A stretch of DNA of 64,000 nt from a virus. The DNA lies in the IMG/VR virus record IMGVR_UViG_3300032222_000151, positions 54,810 through 118,809 of that record; one strand, given 5' to 3'. The notes beneath the pieces were generated by a model that did no database searches, was not told where the DNA came from, and saw only the letters and a program-made list of their open reading frames with translations. Shown one piece after another: positions 29,101 to 37,243 of the stretch; the first letter of the stretch is position 1; every line of letters begins with the position of its first letter. A program made the position numbers and the translations under genes.

Positions 29101-29845
29101 CCATTGGGATTCCTGAATTTTTTGCTTTTAGCATATTGTCAGAAACAAGGTAGTATCCGTTTAATTCTTGAAGTCCATAGCAAGTTGCTACTACACCTTT
29201 TTGTGGTGCAATTGAAATTGTTGATGGTATGTCTATTGGCTGCAAACCTAGAGAGGTTGAAGAAAACTCTTCTGACCACTGGCCAAAACTAATTCCGTTT
29301 ATTCTAAAAGCATCTTCTGTGTCAGACCCTCCAATAAAGTTTATCTTGAATACAAGCCTGATCTTTGTATCATCTGGTGGGGTATCAAAAGTTTCTGAAA
29401 TAAAGATCCAATTACTATTAATGACAGTATCGAAATTCTTTAAATGAGTTATATTCTCTCCGCTTGTGGTGTCTGTATATTGATAACCAATTTCAAATCC
29501 CGCAATATATGCGCTTTCTGAATAAAAATAACCACCAACAGAAAATGTTCTTAGGTAGGCATTTAAATCTTTTATGTCAATAATGTCATTGCTTATGGCA
29601 AGTATTGATGCTGACTCATTAGATGTTGGGGTTGCAACAATTCTTCCTACATAACTATCTATAAATGGCTCGCCTATTGACTGTGAATATGTAGAAAATG
29701 TTCCACCAGTTACTGTCCAATTAGAAAGGTTTCTTTGCTGCTCTGATACTAAAGAAATATAGTCAGCATTATCGTCAAGTGCCCACAGCCCTGTTGGATG
29801 TTCAGCAAAAACTTTTTCAGCATATAGGTTTGATGGAATAGACAT
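26105..29845 (-). CDS. giant LamG/concanavalin-like structural protein, 1246 aa
   Basis: A string of LamG-type sandwiches: near residues 280-400 (YTLETWLRVNSYTNDRKRI ... MLVHLKIGKDIASLLINGEE), 540-640 and 1060-1180 (VIAMQMAIRFDGDYFP). The first 25 residues (EHPTGLWALDDNAD) are the usual start of such domains in phage structural proteins. No Cys-rich or catalytic motif is visible. LamG domains bind glycans, so host-surface binding is the likely role. The position is odd: upstream of portal rather than with the tail genes, between the reductase and the head module. A TAAAAT box lies 9 nt before the ATG. Confidence 0.8.
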   Translation of the reverse strand: MSIPSNLYAEKVFAEHPTGLWALDDNADYISLVSEQQRNLSNWTVTGGTFSTYSQSIGEPFIDSYVGRIVATPTSNESASILAISNDIIDIKDLNAYLRTFSVGGYFYSESAYIAGFEIGYQYTDTTSGENITHLKNFDTVINSNWIFISETFDTPPDDTKIRLVFKINFIGGSDTEDAFRINGISFGQWSEEFSSTSLGLQPIDIPSTISIAPQKGVVATCYGLQELNGYYLVSDNMLKAKNSGIPMVYGTDSHTTLYENQNLPSLIIPGVGMLNEAGQFKQYTLETWLRVNSYTNDRKRIIGPISSNDGIYVDGPSIGLKINDEYKTHYVGEWTRPMLVHLKIGKDIASLLINGEEVISLTYSTSTMSLPSKFNSQGKDQDWIGFYAYEDVYPIDIDCVGIYPYLVASQVAKRRFVFGQGVEVPENINTSYSGTSVAIDYSFADYTSNYSYPKTGSWTQGFSDNLSTSNKSISVINHPLPEIVLSSKTEAELFDDNLEANNTDNPVAFLYDDREYFSFRPNSSWDSVNGYMFFEKFDILQTPISSFYGCFQLKENVSSTPQTIFKVEKENTSNYFLVQIKNNKIEYVIHTNGQSEILYSSGILDVNDFFEAGVNISRFVERFGNPTSEFFGSLSDLRIYLGGDKSSNSTFTGKIYNVGFTTKYNFQKIKNLFNEYGVPKLNEDLFFAYQSNQLIDIDAGLDTTSQPPSGGLTDVVNGGISGGGVFLLEEDFLIEHIASYTLVPELLFETYSLAVSSSAYWEDNIPLTYFAESVFDKRGDQYFDLDFIQFNVNYPIPSKTIAIETDPVDWTYAELANEYGIPVQRSYTSLDNYLFTGYNDYEDLKNKVAKDYRYDTDGALVKTYVTFQYTELGANAPSEYFIKIERPSRNGVLIPGTDWMRTKYEVVDNMIIYPPSGVDFNDLSIVTHIELNVKNSLINNVNIKKLSYASQALNESDASPIGTRFGTPIYPYTKSGIYYDFKKNNPFSIYNASSPYLYLTKTSGIQLKGKYDPLINRGLMIPVNPSRADGFKVIAMQMAIRFDGDYFPYAPTEIFEVESKGSYIKFYMVASDPTGRRAKIYAIDTRTGLVQDGIGFYWNGKVVKEPVLTLQEWGFLGINFASSLDFSYFEGAIRLTGPVLFNSISFYQSTNLQEVQNVAERPWFRVKVLGAYELDWSFWGGSFIWNKVLVLSETSYYGVNPSEVYKSYTGTNKIVVDDDRVLQFGGYAYTAYSDVNWNQIVVDPV

Positions 29846-29870
29846 TATAGGTCTATTTTACCACAGAAGA

Positions 29871-31904
29871 CTACTTGTTTATTTTAATTTCACAGTAGTC
29901 TGTTGTGCAGTATGCCTCACCTTGAGCCTCAAGATTGTCTACACCGTCGTAGATTGCACCAAAGTCAATGTGCTTCAACTTACCGATATATGACTCATAC
30001 TGCTCTTCAGTAATCTGAGTATATGGCTGCTGTGGATAAACAGTATTTCCCATTGGTAGGAATGAGACTGCCTTTAGTTGTCCCTCGTACATATGTAGTG
30101 CTGGAACAACATGCTTTGACTCTGTTTCCTTATCAAATGAAAGTGTTACAGAAACACCGTTGTCAGACCAGTACTTCTGAGCAGTTGCAGCAAGTGCAAT
30201 CTTCTCAAACAATGTAACATCTTTTTCAGATCTTGGATGGCCTGACTTAATTGGGAAGTATACAACTGATGTGTTTGCTGATACTACGTCGTCTTCAATT
30301 GTGTACCCTGCTGCTTTGAACAAGTGCATCATTGGATCTGTGTTTCCAAATCGAACTGCACGAAGGAAGAAGTTTCCTCCAGGACCCCAGTGAACTCCAG
30401 GGGTTGCACCAGAAAGAATTGATACCGATCCTGATGGCTTAACCGTTGTTACACGAATTGACTCACGAACACATAGCCATTCTGAATACTGATTATCATA
30501 GTGACGAATCTTGTTGTATCCTTCATCCATCCATTCACGAACAATTGGCAAGCCCTTTTGATCTGCAAAAGATGCAATACCAGTAAGCGATGTACCAATA
30601 CGACGATTGCGTTGCATGATACCGTTTGTTTGCTGCCAATGTGTTGGAACAAGTGTTACGGTCTTTCCATAAAGGTATGCAAACTTAAGGGTACGCAAGA
30701 AGTCCTCCTTGGATTCATGACGATTCAAGTGCACTTCTACAAGTGTACATAATTCGTATGATTCCAATGGCTGCTCCGCACATGGGTTGAATCCCATCAC
30801 ACGATAGTCCTTACCGTCTGGCGCATCCTTTAGTCGTCCATAATTACGAGCAACGTCAAGCCAAATAAAACCTGGTTCTCCGTTTTCTGTAATTAAATCT
30901 ACATAGTCTTCGTACTTTGTTCCTACTTCTGCTGAAATAGAATTATTAGACATCCAAGCCCAACCTGGATTTTCTGGATCAAATGAGTTACGCTCTGGGA
31001 ACATCTCTGAGTTCTTTAGATTCATGAATGTTTCATCCCCTGCGTTACCCAAAGCAAGTGTTGCTGAGCGACGAACGTTACCTGATACCACGCAGGTACC
31101 AATAAGGTTTACAAGGTCTACGATAGCACGAGAGTCTAGTGTTTCTCCACCTCTGGAGCCGATTACACGGTCTATCTGGTCATGCAACTTGATAAGGGGT
31201 GCAGGACCTGATGCAACGCCTCCAAAGCCCTTAATGGGTGCTCCAAGAGGTCTGATCAAATCATAATTAAACTTCTGAATACTCTGGTTTGCTCTCAAAT
31301 AAGAATTGATTAGAAGTCGTACTGATTCTACCCAACCTTCACGAGTGTCTGGAATTTCGAACACCTGTTCTGGTTCTGTTGGGGTATAGATTGAGAAATT
31401 CTTATCCTGTCCCACTGTGTCAAACCCTACACCAATTCCAAGCATCAATGCATCCATAACCCAAGCAAATAATGCTCCTGGATCATTCTTGTCAAGGTCC
31501 TTTGTAGATACCATTGCACAGTTCTGTAGCGCTGCTGAGTTCTTCTTCTCCATGGTCATAGGAGTTCCAAATGCCCACATGCCTCGTCCTGGTGGTGTCC
31601 ACTTTAATTCAAACATTCTTTGGAATGCTTCTTGTGCAGACTTCTGAGCCTTGTAGTCATTCCATGGTAAACGGTTTTCTTTAGCATGATTCTTCTGAAC
31701 TGAATACATACCCTCGATTACACGACGACAAACTTCATGCCATCTTTCCTTAGTTCCATCTTCCTTCATGCGAGAATATGTACGAATAAAAGTAATTTCT
31801 CCAAGTGAATTTTCTGCTGCATCTTTGAATCCAAATGGGCTTTCTACATTTTTGTACTTTTCTACAAAATCTTCTGGAAGCCTAAAACTAAAAAAATCTG
31901 ACAT
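29871..31904 (-). CDS. nrdJ: adenosylcobalamin-dependent ribonucleoside-triphosphate reductase (class II), 677 aa
   Basis: Makes dNTPs from NTPs using vitamin B12, with no need for oxygen or a second subunit. The five cysteines of the monomeric Lactobacillus-type enzyme are all in register: Cys129, then Cys375 (NPCAEQPLESYELC) and Cys386 eleven residues apart, and a C-terminal Cys666-X4-Cys671 (YCTTDYCEI). Other family motifs are RRIGTSLTGIASF and TTVKPSGSVSILSGATPG. A GAAAGGAC site precedes the ATG and TATACT lies about 40 nt upstream. It supplies dNTPs for phage replication; its isolation between structural genes is common in large actinophages. Confidence 0.93.
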   Translation of the reverse strand: MSDFFSFRLPEDFVEKYKNVESPFGFKDAAENSLGEITFIRTYSRMKEDGTKERWHEVCRRVIEGMYSVQKNHAKENRLPWNDYKAQKSAQEAFQRMFELKWTPPGRGMWAFGTPMTMEKKNSAALQNCAMVSTKDLDKNDPGALFAWVMDALMLGIGVGFDTVGQDKNFSIYTPTEPEQVFEIPDTREGWVESVRLLINSYLRANQSIQKFNYDLIRPLGAPIKGFGGVASGPAPLIKLHDQIDRVIGSRGGETLDSRAIVDLVNLIGTCVVSGNVRRSATLALGNAGDETFMNLKNSEMFPERNSFDPENPGWAWMSNNSISAEVGTKYEDYVDLITENGEPGFIWLDVARNYGRLKDAPDGKDYRVMGFNPCAEQPLESYELCTLVEVHLNRHESKEDFLRTLKFAYLYGKTVTLVPTHWQQTNGIMQRNRRIGTSLTGIASFADQKGLPIVREWMDEGYNKIRHYDNQYSEWLCVRESIRVTTVKPSGSVSILSGATPGVHWGPGGNFFLRAVRFGNTDPMMHLFKAAGYTIEDDVVSANTSVVYFPIKSGHPRSEKDVTLFEKIALAATAQKYWSDNGVSVTLSFDKETESKHVVPALHMYEGQLKAVSFLPMGNTVYPQQPYTQITEEQYESYIGKLKHIDFGAIYDGVDNLEAQGEAYCTTDYCEIKINK

Positions 31905-31945
31905 ATGTATCGTCCTTTCAAAAACGGAATAGTGTTAAGTATAGC

Positions 31946-31970
31946 AGAGTTTTATAAAAAGTAAAACTCT
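31946..31970 (-). repeat. inverted repeat between the oxygenase and reductase genes
   Basis: AGAGTTTTA and TAAAACTCT form a 9-bp stem with a 7-nt loop. It follows the last oxygenase gene on the minus strand and precedes the reductase promoter. A/T-rich and without a T-tract, it may be a weak terminator or an operator. A further GAGAGTTTTG lies 16 bp away. Confidence 0.55.
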
Positions 31971-31998
31971 CCCTAATCTACTACTTGAGAGTTTTGCT

Positions 31999-32790
31999 TT
32001 ATGCGTACTTGTTACCTTTTGCCCACTCTTCTTTTTGAATGGCTTGTTGCCTTCTTACTTCTTTTTCTTGCTCATCCCACTTATCAAGAGTTTCTTGATC
32101 ATACTCTATTTCTTCAAAATCCCAAAAAGAAACCATTGTATATCTTGTTCCATCTAAAATTTCTGTAACACCGTGGATATTTTCCACACCGCCAGGAAAA
32201 ACATAATAGGAATATGCATTTGGCTTAAAGGATAGATATGGCTCGTTCCATACTGGGACTGGAACCCCGTCCATATCTAAACTGTCTGACTTTTTTCCAG
32301 AGTCTTCAACAAAGTATAACTCTCCTCCATCATAATTATCATTTAAATATAATATCCCAACATATTTGTTAATTTCAAAAGCATTTGGAACTCCAGAAAA
32401 ATCTGAATTGTCTGAGTGGGGTGAAGCAAATCCCCCAACATCCCACTTCTGTGCATGAGATGTGTTTGGCCTTACTTTTCTTTCAAAAACTAACTCTACC
32501 GCTTCCTTAAACTTTTCTCTCAGATCTTCAAAAAAGTTTCCATCTAGACCATGCTCAGCAAGACCTGGATCGTTTGGGGCTAACCCCATTCCTAATGAAC
32601 CATAAAAAGCAATATCTCCCCAGTCATCACCTTTAGACTCTACATAGGAGATCATAGACTTTGCTGTCTTTTCATCCAAGAAGTTTGGAATTTCAACAAT
32701 TCTATTGTGTGTTATTCCAAGCACACCTTTTGTATTTTCTTCATCCTTTATATATTTAAAGTTTGATTTATCAAGTTTATCAATTATCAT
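31999..32790 (-). CDS. 2OG-Fe(II) oxygenase, prolyl 4-hydroxylase type (263 aa)
   Basis: The double-stranded beta-helix core is clear: iron ligands His125-X-Asp127 (SPHSDNSD) and His206 (IHGVTEI), with Arg216 (TRYTMVSFW) to bind 2-oxoglutarate. Between them are KYVGILYLNDNYDGGELYF and SYYVFPGG, the family's conserved strands. An insert at residues 163-185 is longer than in its neighbours. Such enzymes hydroxylate proline or other side chains with O2, iron and 2OG. It is last in a run of oxygenases and starts inside the preceding gene's end. The substrate is unknown; nearby Pro-rich fibres are the best candidates. Confidence 0.85.
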   Translation of the reverse strand: MIIDKLDKSNFKYIKDEENTKGVLGITHNRIVEIPNFLDEKTAKSMISYVESKGDDWGDIAFYGSLGMGLAPNDPGLAEHGLDGNFFEDLREKFKEAVELVFERKVRPNTSHAQKWDVGGFASPHSDNSDFSGVPNAFEINKYVGILYLNDNYDGGELYFVEDSGKKSDSLDMDGVPVPVWNEPYLSFKPNAYSYYVFPGGVENIHGVTEILDGTRYTMVSFWDFEEIEYDQETLDKWDEQEKEVRRQQAIQKEEWAKGNKYA

Positions 32791-33628
32791 TTTTTATAGT
32801 AAGCCTTTCAACGTTATTTCTCAAATACTCTTGATTCATCTTTAAGTATTCTTCCATTTGCTTTTCTACTCTTTCTGACTCCATCTTCATCCAAAGTTCT
32901 TCTCCATACTGATCTCTTTTTTCTAACCACTCTGGATTTCCTTCAAATGGCTTTTGATAAAAACATCTAATGAGGTACTTATCTTCTTTTTCAACCTGCT
33001 TAACACCATGGAGATACTTCCCATTATCTGAGAGGAGATCTGGATGCCCTGAAGGGAAAACAAGAACATCCCCAGCAACTGGCTTATAATCTAATATTCC
33101 TTTTCCTGGAATAAGGAATGTTATATCTCCGCCTTCATAATCATCGTTTAAATACATTGTGCATGTTAGTATAAACTTATTTCCTGGCCAATCACCTTCT
33201 AAGGTTACGTAGTCTGTGTGATAAACCATATCTAGTCCATCTCCACCACCATTTCTTTCTGAGTTTTTCCAATCATACTTAGATATAGATGGTCCCATTA
33301 TTACCCAGTCATCTCCAACAGACATTCCGTGAGTTTCTAGATATGTCTGCGTAGCATAACTAAATGCATTAGTTATTTCGTCCATAAAAGATTGTTCTTT
33401 TGCATATACATCGTTATTTAAGTTTTTGTCTTTTTCTTCTGCGCCTTTGCCAATTTCCCAAACATAAGTTCCAAATCTGCTCCACTTCTTCCAGTCTTTA
33501 AATAAAACTGAAGACTCTGGATCTTTTTCTGATGACTTAAATGTATCAACCATCTCTTTGTGTTGTGGCAACAAACCTTTGTATACGTAAATGTTTGTAT
33601 CAATTTCTGTAAATGTTACATTATTCAT
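32780..33628 (-). CDS. 2OG-Fe(II) oxygenase, prolyl 4-hydroxylase type (282 aa)
   Basis: Ligands His137-X-Asp139 (VYHTDYV) and His207 (LHGVKQV) with Arg221 (KYLIRCF). The strands CTMYLNDDYEGGDITF and GDVLVFPSGHPDLL are typical. The region before residue 110 is helical with a Trp-rich segment. The start MNNVTFTEI is taken because it overlaps the upstream stop by 8 bases and has a purine-rich AAGAGTAAAG just before it; a 17-residue longer reading is less likely. The GHPD between strands and the late His-Arg spacing (14) set it apart from its neighbours. Confidence 0.85.
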   Translation of the reverse strand: MNNVTFTEIDTNIYVYKGLLPQHKEMVDTFKSSEKDPESSVLFKDWKKWSRFGTYVWEIGKGAEEKDKNLNNDVYAKEQSFMDEITNAFSYATQTYLETHGMSVGDDWVIMGPSISKYDWKNSERNGGGDGLDMVYHTDYVTLEGDWPGNKFILTCTMYLNDDYEGGDITFLIPGKGILDYKPVAGDVLVFPSGHPDLLSDNGKYLHGVKQVEKEDKYLIRCFYQKPFEGNPEWLEKRDQYGEELWMKMESERVEKQMEEYLKMNQEYLRNNVERLTIKNDN

Positions 33629-34304
33629 CTTTACTCTTTTCCTTATGAGAAAGAATTGTAAAGAAGAATGGTATAACATATCTTATTCCACTTTTAATCT
33701 CTGTTACTCCGTGTATATAGTTTAAGTCCCCTGGGAAAAAGTATGCAGCGCCTGCCTTTGGCTTAAACTGAATTTCTTGGTTAGGAAAATATAACTCTCC
33801 ACCCTCATACTCGTCATTTAAATAAAACAGACCAGCAATATCGTACCAAGGGAAGTCATTTGGCTTGCCAGCATCATCCCCTTCGTGCAACTCTTTATCT
33901 GCATGAGGCATTTGAAGTTGTCCTGGTAGCCATCTAACAATTGCTGTACTGGTTGGCCAAGCATCTACTCCAAAAAACTCATCAACTTCAGACTTTAGTC
34001 TTGCCTGTAGTTCAGTAATCATTGGATTAATCTTTACATCGTTAAGGTCTAGTGTGTTTGATGTTGCAACTCTATCTTCCCAATACTTTGAGTCATAGAT
34101 CACTGTTCCTTCATCATTATAGTGGGTTTCTGTAACATCCCAAACTGATATATTCTTTGCTGCATTAGAAAGAAAATCAAGTTCTTCTGATGTCATAAAG
34201 TTTTCTCTTGCCTGAATCATTTCAGCGCTTTTTCCAAAATAACCAGAAGGGGTTATGGAAACTCTTTCATTTGCATAATTATTAGAATACTCTACGCTTT
34301 GCAT
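33621..34304 (-). CDS. 2OG-Fe(II) oxygenase, prolyl 4-hydroxylase type (227 aa)
   Basis: Ligands His134-X-Asp136 (QMPHADKEL), His198 (YIHGVTEI) and 2OG-binding Arg208 (GIRYVIPFF). The strand FYLNDEYEGGELYFP is the consensus for this phage subgroup. A TATAAT box lies 6 nt before the ATG with no ribosome-binding site, so this gene begins a new leaderless transcript that covers the three downstream oxygenases. Substrate unknown. Confidence 0.86.
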   Translation of the reverse strand: MQSVEYSNNYANERVSITPSGYFGKSAEMIQARENFMTSEELDFLSNAAKNISVWDVTETHYNDEGTVIYDSKYWEDRVATSNTLDLNDVKINPMITELQARLKSEVDEFFGVDAWPTSTAIVRWLPGQLQMPHADKELHEGDDAGKPNDFPWYDIAGLFYLNDEYEGGELYFPNQEIQFKPKAGAAYFFPGDLNYIHGVTEIKSGIRYVIPFFFTILSHKEKSKDE

Positions 34305-34310
34305 ATTTTT

Positions 34311-34316
34311 ATTATA
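34311..34316 (-). promoter_or_regulatory. -10 box of a leaderless promoter inside the oxygenase cluster
   Basis: TGGTATAAT ends 6 nt before the ATG of the third oxygenase, in the 21-bp gap after the DUF6065-like gene. Confidence 0.55.
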
Positions 34317-34325
34317 CCACCGAAT

Positions 34326-35060
34326 CTATTCATACTTTCTTTGTTCCCAAACCTCATTTTTGTAAATACCACCATCTGGCTTTCTATATATGTTGGCATT
34401 TTCTGTTGTTTGCCTAAACAGTTCTCTTGCATCATTTTCTTCTAAAACATCAGATACCCAGTTTTCTCTTTTAAACGGTATGACCTGTGCATAAGGAGTT
34501 CCTGCAGGAATGACTCCTTCAAAACCTTCAATAATAAAAAACGGAAGAGAACCAGGGAGGTGAACCTTGTCATTGTCAATGATTCCACTTGTAGTCAAAA
34601 ATGGAAGTTCATATCTATTAAATGGTTGGGCATAAAGTGCACTATAGCCTGGAGGCAACTTAACTTGCCAGTCGCAGGTCCAAGCAAAATGATTTTTGTA
34701 GTGTCCTCTTGGGTGTTCAAATTGTGGCATCTCTTGTCGATCATGAACAAAGTCTTGATACTTTGCATTTGCAATCTTATACTGCAGTCCATTTGGACCC
34801 TGGAAAAATTCAATGTCGCATGGAGTATTTAGAGAATATCCAGTTGCCATTATGTCAAAAATTGCTGGACATGCTTTCCAGGTTGGAATCTTTCCACCAT
34901 CTGGACCAATATCAAAATCACCATTTGGGTTTGTTTTTGCAAACCTATCAGCCTTTCTAAACCAGTCTGGTATTGTTTTAATTATTGGCTTTGGAGAAGA
35001 CTTGCTTTCTTTTGATAGCCAGATCTTGTTGGCAGTAAATGTTATTTTTTGTGTATCCAT
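34326..35060 (-). CDS. DUF6065-like protein (divergent paralogue), 244 aa
   Basis: A second, divergent copy of the fold in the neighbouring gene. Shared layout: an early IPDWFRKAD, then CPAIFDIMATGYSLNTPCDI (the place where the family has CLPL-AN-GW), the central TTSGIIDNDKVHLPGSLPFF, and the C-terminal IPAGTPYAQVIPFKRENW. The last motif is the family's most constant feature. No catalytic residues are obvious; it may be a cupin-like beta barrel. Its ATG overlaps the preceding stop (TAATG). It is embedded in the oxygenase run, so a partner or substrate role in the same pathway is likely but unproven. Confidence 0.6.
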   Translation of the reverse strand: MDTQKITFTANKIWLSKESKSSPKPIIKTIPDWFRKADRFAKTNPNGDFDIGPDGGKIPTWKACPAIFDIMATGYSLNTPCDIEFFQGPNGLQYKIANAKYQDFVHDRQEMPQFEHPRGHYKNHFAWTCDWQVKLPPGYSALYAQPFNRYELPFLTTSGIIDNDKVHLPGSLPFFIIEGFEGVIPAGTPYAQVIPFKRENWVSDVLEENDARELFRQTTENANIYRKPDGGIYKNEVWEQRKYE

Positions 35061-35788
35061 TAGACCATATCTCTTTTATCATTTACCTTAAGTTTTAAAC
35101 TCTTTAGTTCGTGACTGCCCATTGGTTCACCATTATGATTTACCGCATCTCTATAAAAGTTTGTCCAATTTCCAGACTTGCTAATTTCAAAAGATGCATT
35201 TCCATAATCAGACATTCCCTTGTAATATTCGTCTGGGAAGTTTTCTGTATAAAGATTTACTTCTGTGCCCTGTATTTCTGACAATCCTATCGGAATTATA
35301 GAAACAATAGGAGTATTTGCTGGAATAGTTATTACTTCATTTGCTTTAGTAATTTTCCATGCATAAGGAATTGGTGGCTCTAGTACTGATGTACTGATGA
35401 TTGTTGTAAATCCCTGAACACCCTCTATAAACTGATTTGGAACTGGCATCATTAACAAACTTACATTTTCTTCAGACTTAAAGGTTAAGCCACTATTAAA
35501 ACTTATAGTAGCATTTGCTCTGCTTGTAAAAACATAGTTTTCTCCAGAAAGAATCTTAACGTGACCGTCTGCTGATGAAGGATCCCCATCCCAGATAAAC
35601 GAAATATCTTCTGGGTATGAGAATGTCCATCCAAGAGTGTTTGCTAAAGAAACTGGAAAGCACCTGTAAGCATGCTTATCAAAAGTCTCATCCATCCAAT
35701 CTCTTTTTACTGACAGCGCAGAGAAAGAAACATCAAAGTTTTTCTTTTTAAATACAGAAATATTCAAATTAATTGCCTGTTTCTTCAT
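35060..35788 (-). CDS. DUF6065 family protein, 242 aa
   Basis: From memory of the family, KRDWMDETFDKHAYRCFPVS followed by LANTLGWTFSYPEDISFIWD is a close match to its hallmark WMDET-x-RCxP-x-AN-x-GW-x-P-x-W-G. The end (EVITIPANTPIVSIIPI) matches the family's IPAGxPxxxxxP turn. The family has no assigned function. Bacterial members often sit near 2OG oxygenases and peptide-modification genes, as here (recollection, not checked). The start MKKQAINLN is preferred over an ATG 12 codons earlier because the shorter form overlaps the upstream gene less. Confidence 0.7.
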   Translation of the reverse strand: MKKQAINLNISVFKKKNFDVSFSALSVKRDWMDETFDKHAYRCFPVSLANTLGWTFSYPEDISFIWDGDPSSADGHVKILSGENYVFTSRANATISFNSGLTFKSEENVSLLMMPVPNQFIEGVQGFTTIISTSVLEPPIPYAWKITKANEVITIPANTPIVSIIPIGLSEIQGTEVNLYTENFPDEYYKGMSDYGNASFEISKSGNWTNFYRDAVNHNGEPMGSHELKSLKLKVNDKRDMV

Positions 35789-36452
35789 ACATTTCAGGAG
35801 TGTGAAATTTTGCACTATAGTCAAGCATTGTCACAACCGAGTATTTTATTCCAGACTCGACTGGCATAGCACGATGAGGATACATGTAGTTTGATGGGAA
35901 TATGTAAAGATCTCCAGCCTTCGGCTTAACTTCTAGGTTTTGTATACTAAATGATAGTCCTCCACCTTCGTAGTCATCATTTGGATATCCTACTAAAGAT
36001 ACCGTGCAGTTGTAAGAATATCCGTGGTCATGGTGATACTGGAAGTGTTGTCCTGGACCATACTTAATAAAGTTCATTGCTTCCCAATATCTTAAATCTC
36101 CAAGTTGAAACCTTTTAACATAGTCATCTACTGCTGGTTTTTGTCTGTCATAACAATCTTGCCATAGTTGCTGAAGAGTTAGACCTTCAGGACTTTTATC
36201 CCACTCGATATCGGTTTTTTTAAATTTAAAATCAACACAATCTCTATAGTCTGGCATTCTTTCCATATAGCCAACATACGCTGGTTGCCAAGAGTGTTGC
36301 GGGTTTACTCCTAAAGATGATTCTAGTCTATTGATAATATCTAGTTCTTTTGTAAGAACATCTCTATATACTAATATTCCATTCCCAAGATCTTCTACTG
36401 AAGACCAGGTTTGTTTTGGTGCTCCTTCTGAGACAGAGTTTTGTTGCTCCAT
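35769..36452 (-). CDS. 2OG-Fe(II) oxygenase, prolyl 4-hydroxylase type (227 aa)
   Basis: Ligands His140-X-Asp142 (QYHHDHGYSY) and His193 (YPHRAMPV). The 2OG-binding basic residue is Lys203 (GIKYSVV), not Arg. The core strands TVSLVGYPNDDYEGGGLSF and GDLYIFPSNYMY are clear. It is a close paralogue of the next gene; both have MNFIKYGPGQ-like and PSN-YM/VY-H blocks, and both lack the ELYF motif of the other subgroup. A GAAAGGCAC site precedes the ATG and TATAAT lies about 25 nt upstream. Confidence 0.86.
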   Translation of the reverse strand: MEQQNSVSEGAPKQTWSSVEDLGNGILVYRDVLTKELDIINRLESSLGVNPQHSWQPAYVGYMERMPDYRDCVDFKFKKTDIEWDKSPEGLTLQQLWQDCYDRQKPAVDDYVKRFQLGDLRYWEAMNFIKYGPGQHFQYHHDHGYSYNCTVSLVGYPNDDYEGGGLSFSIQNLEVKPKAGDLYIFPSNYMYPHRAMPVESGIKYSVVTMLDYSAKFHTPEMYEETGN

Positions 36453-36485
36453 TTTAGTGCCTTTCTCTATTGTTTATATTATACA

Positions 36486-37187
36486 CTATATATGGTCCTT
36501 ATGGTGTAGATCATTATAGTCTGTCATTATAACTACGGAATACTTTATTCCGTCAAAAACTTCACAAGATGCATGCTCATAAACAAAGTTGGATGGGAAA
36601 AGAACAATGTCTCCAGCATCAGGCTTAATCTTGAGACCGTGCCTTGGAAACTCAATTTCGCCACCAGTGTAATCTCCATTAAGATAAACAACTGCAGATA
36701 CTGTGCATGTGTAGTATGGCCCATGATCTCCGTGGATCTTAAAATATTCTCCTGGTAAATACTTAACAAAGTTAAATGCTTCCTTGTAGTTCATCTGTAG
36801 GTGCCAAAATGACTCGTAGTCTCTTAAGCAAATATCAAGGCTTTCTTCAACATCTTTATGTATGTCAAAAAGATTTTGGTTGAACTCTAAAGACTTTCCA
36901 AGGTGCTCTCTTCTATACTTAAGATCAAAACAATTTCTAAGGTCATTAATGTCTTCCTTATCATTAACTTGAGCACCAGACCACTCAAACGAGTTCTTGT
37001 CTTCTATAACAGACTCTAATTTTGATATTATAGATTTTCCCTGTAAATCAGAAAAAACATTCTTATATAAATTAATTCCGTAGGCAAGATTAATAACCTC
37101 TATGCCACCAGGCAGTGATCTTGTCTGCAAACGCTCTTGAGACTTTTCAATTCTTGGAAGATCAAACCACTTATATTCTTGCTGCAC
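36486..37187 (-). CDS. 2OG-Fe(II) oxygenase, prolyl 4-hydroxylase type (233 aa)
   Basis: Ligands His152-X-Asp154 (FKIHGDHGPY), His205 (YEHASCEV) and Lys215 (GIKYSVV). The core strands CTVSAVVYLNGDYTGGEIEF and GDIVLFPSNFVY match the 227-aa paralogue downstream, so this pair arose by duplication. It starts with GTG after AAAGGAG. Its TATAAT box is back to back with the plus-strand promoter of the next gene, only 16 bp apart. First gene of the leftward oxygenase operon. Confidence 0.86.
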   Translation of the reverse strand: MQQEYKWFDLPRIEKSQERLQTRSLPGGIEVINLAYGINLYKNVFSDLQGKSIISKLESVIEDKNSFEWSGAQVNDKEDINDLRNCFDLKYRREHLGKSLEFNQNLFDIHKDVEESLDICLRDYESFWHLQMNYKEAFNFVKYLPGEYFKIHGDHGPYYTCTVSAVVYLNGDYTGGEIEFPRHGLKIKPDAGDIVLFPSNFVYEHASCEVFDGIKYSVVIMTDYNDLHHKDHI

Positions 37188-37209
37188 AAAATCTCCTTTT
37201 GTTATTTAA

Positions 37210-37215
37210 ATTATA
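37210..37215 (-). promoter_or_regulatory. -10 box of the leftward oxygenase operon
   Basis: ATGGTATAAT about 22 nt before the GTG start, followed by AAAGGAG. It faces away from the TATACT at 37232-37237, forming a compact divergent promoter pair. Confidence 0.55.
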
Positions 37216-37231
37216 CCATAGAGAAATATGC

Positions 37232-37237
37232 TATACT
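37232..37237 (+). promoter_or_regulatory. -10 box of a rightward leaderless promoter
   Basis: TGCTATACT (extended -10) ends exactly 6 nt before the ATG at 37244, with no ribosome-binding site between. Confidence 0.55.
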
Positions 37238-37243
37238 TGACAA

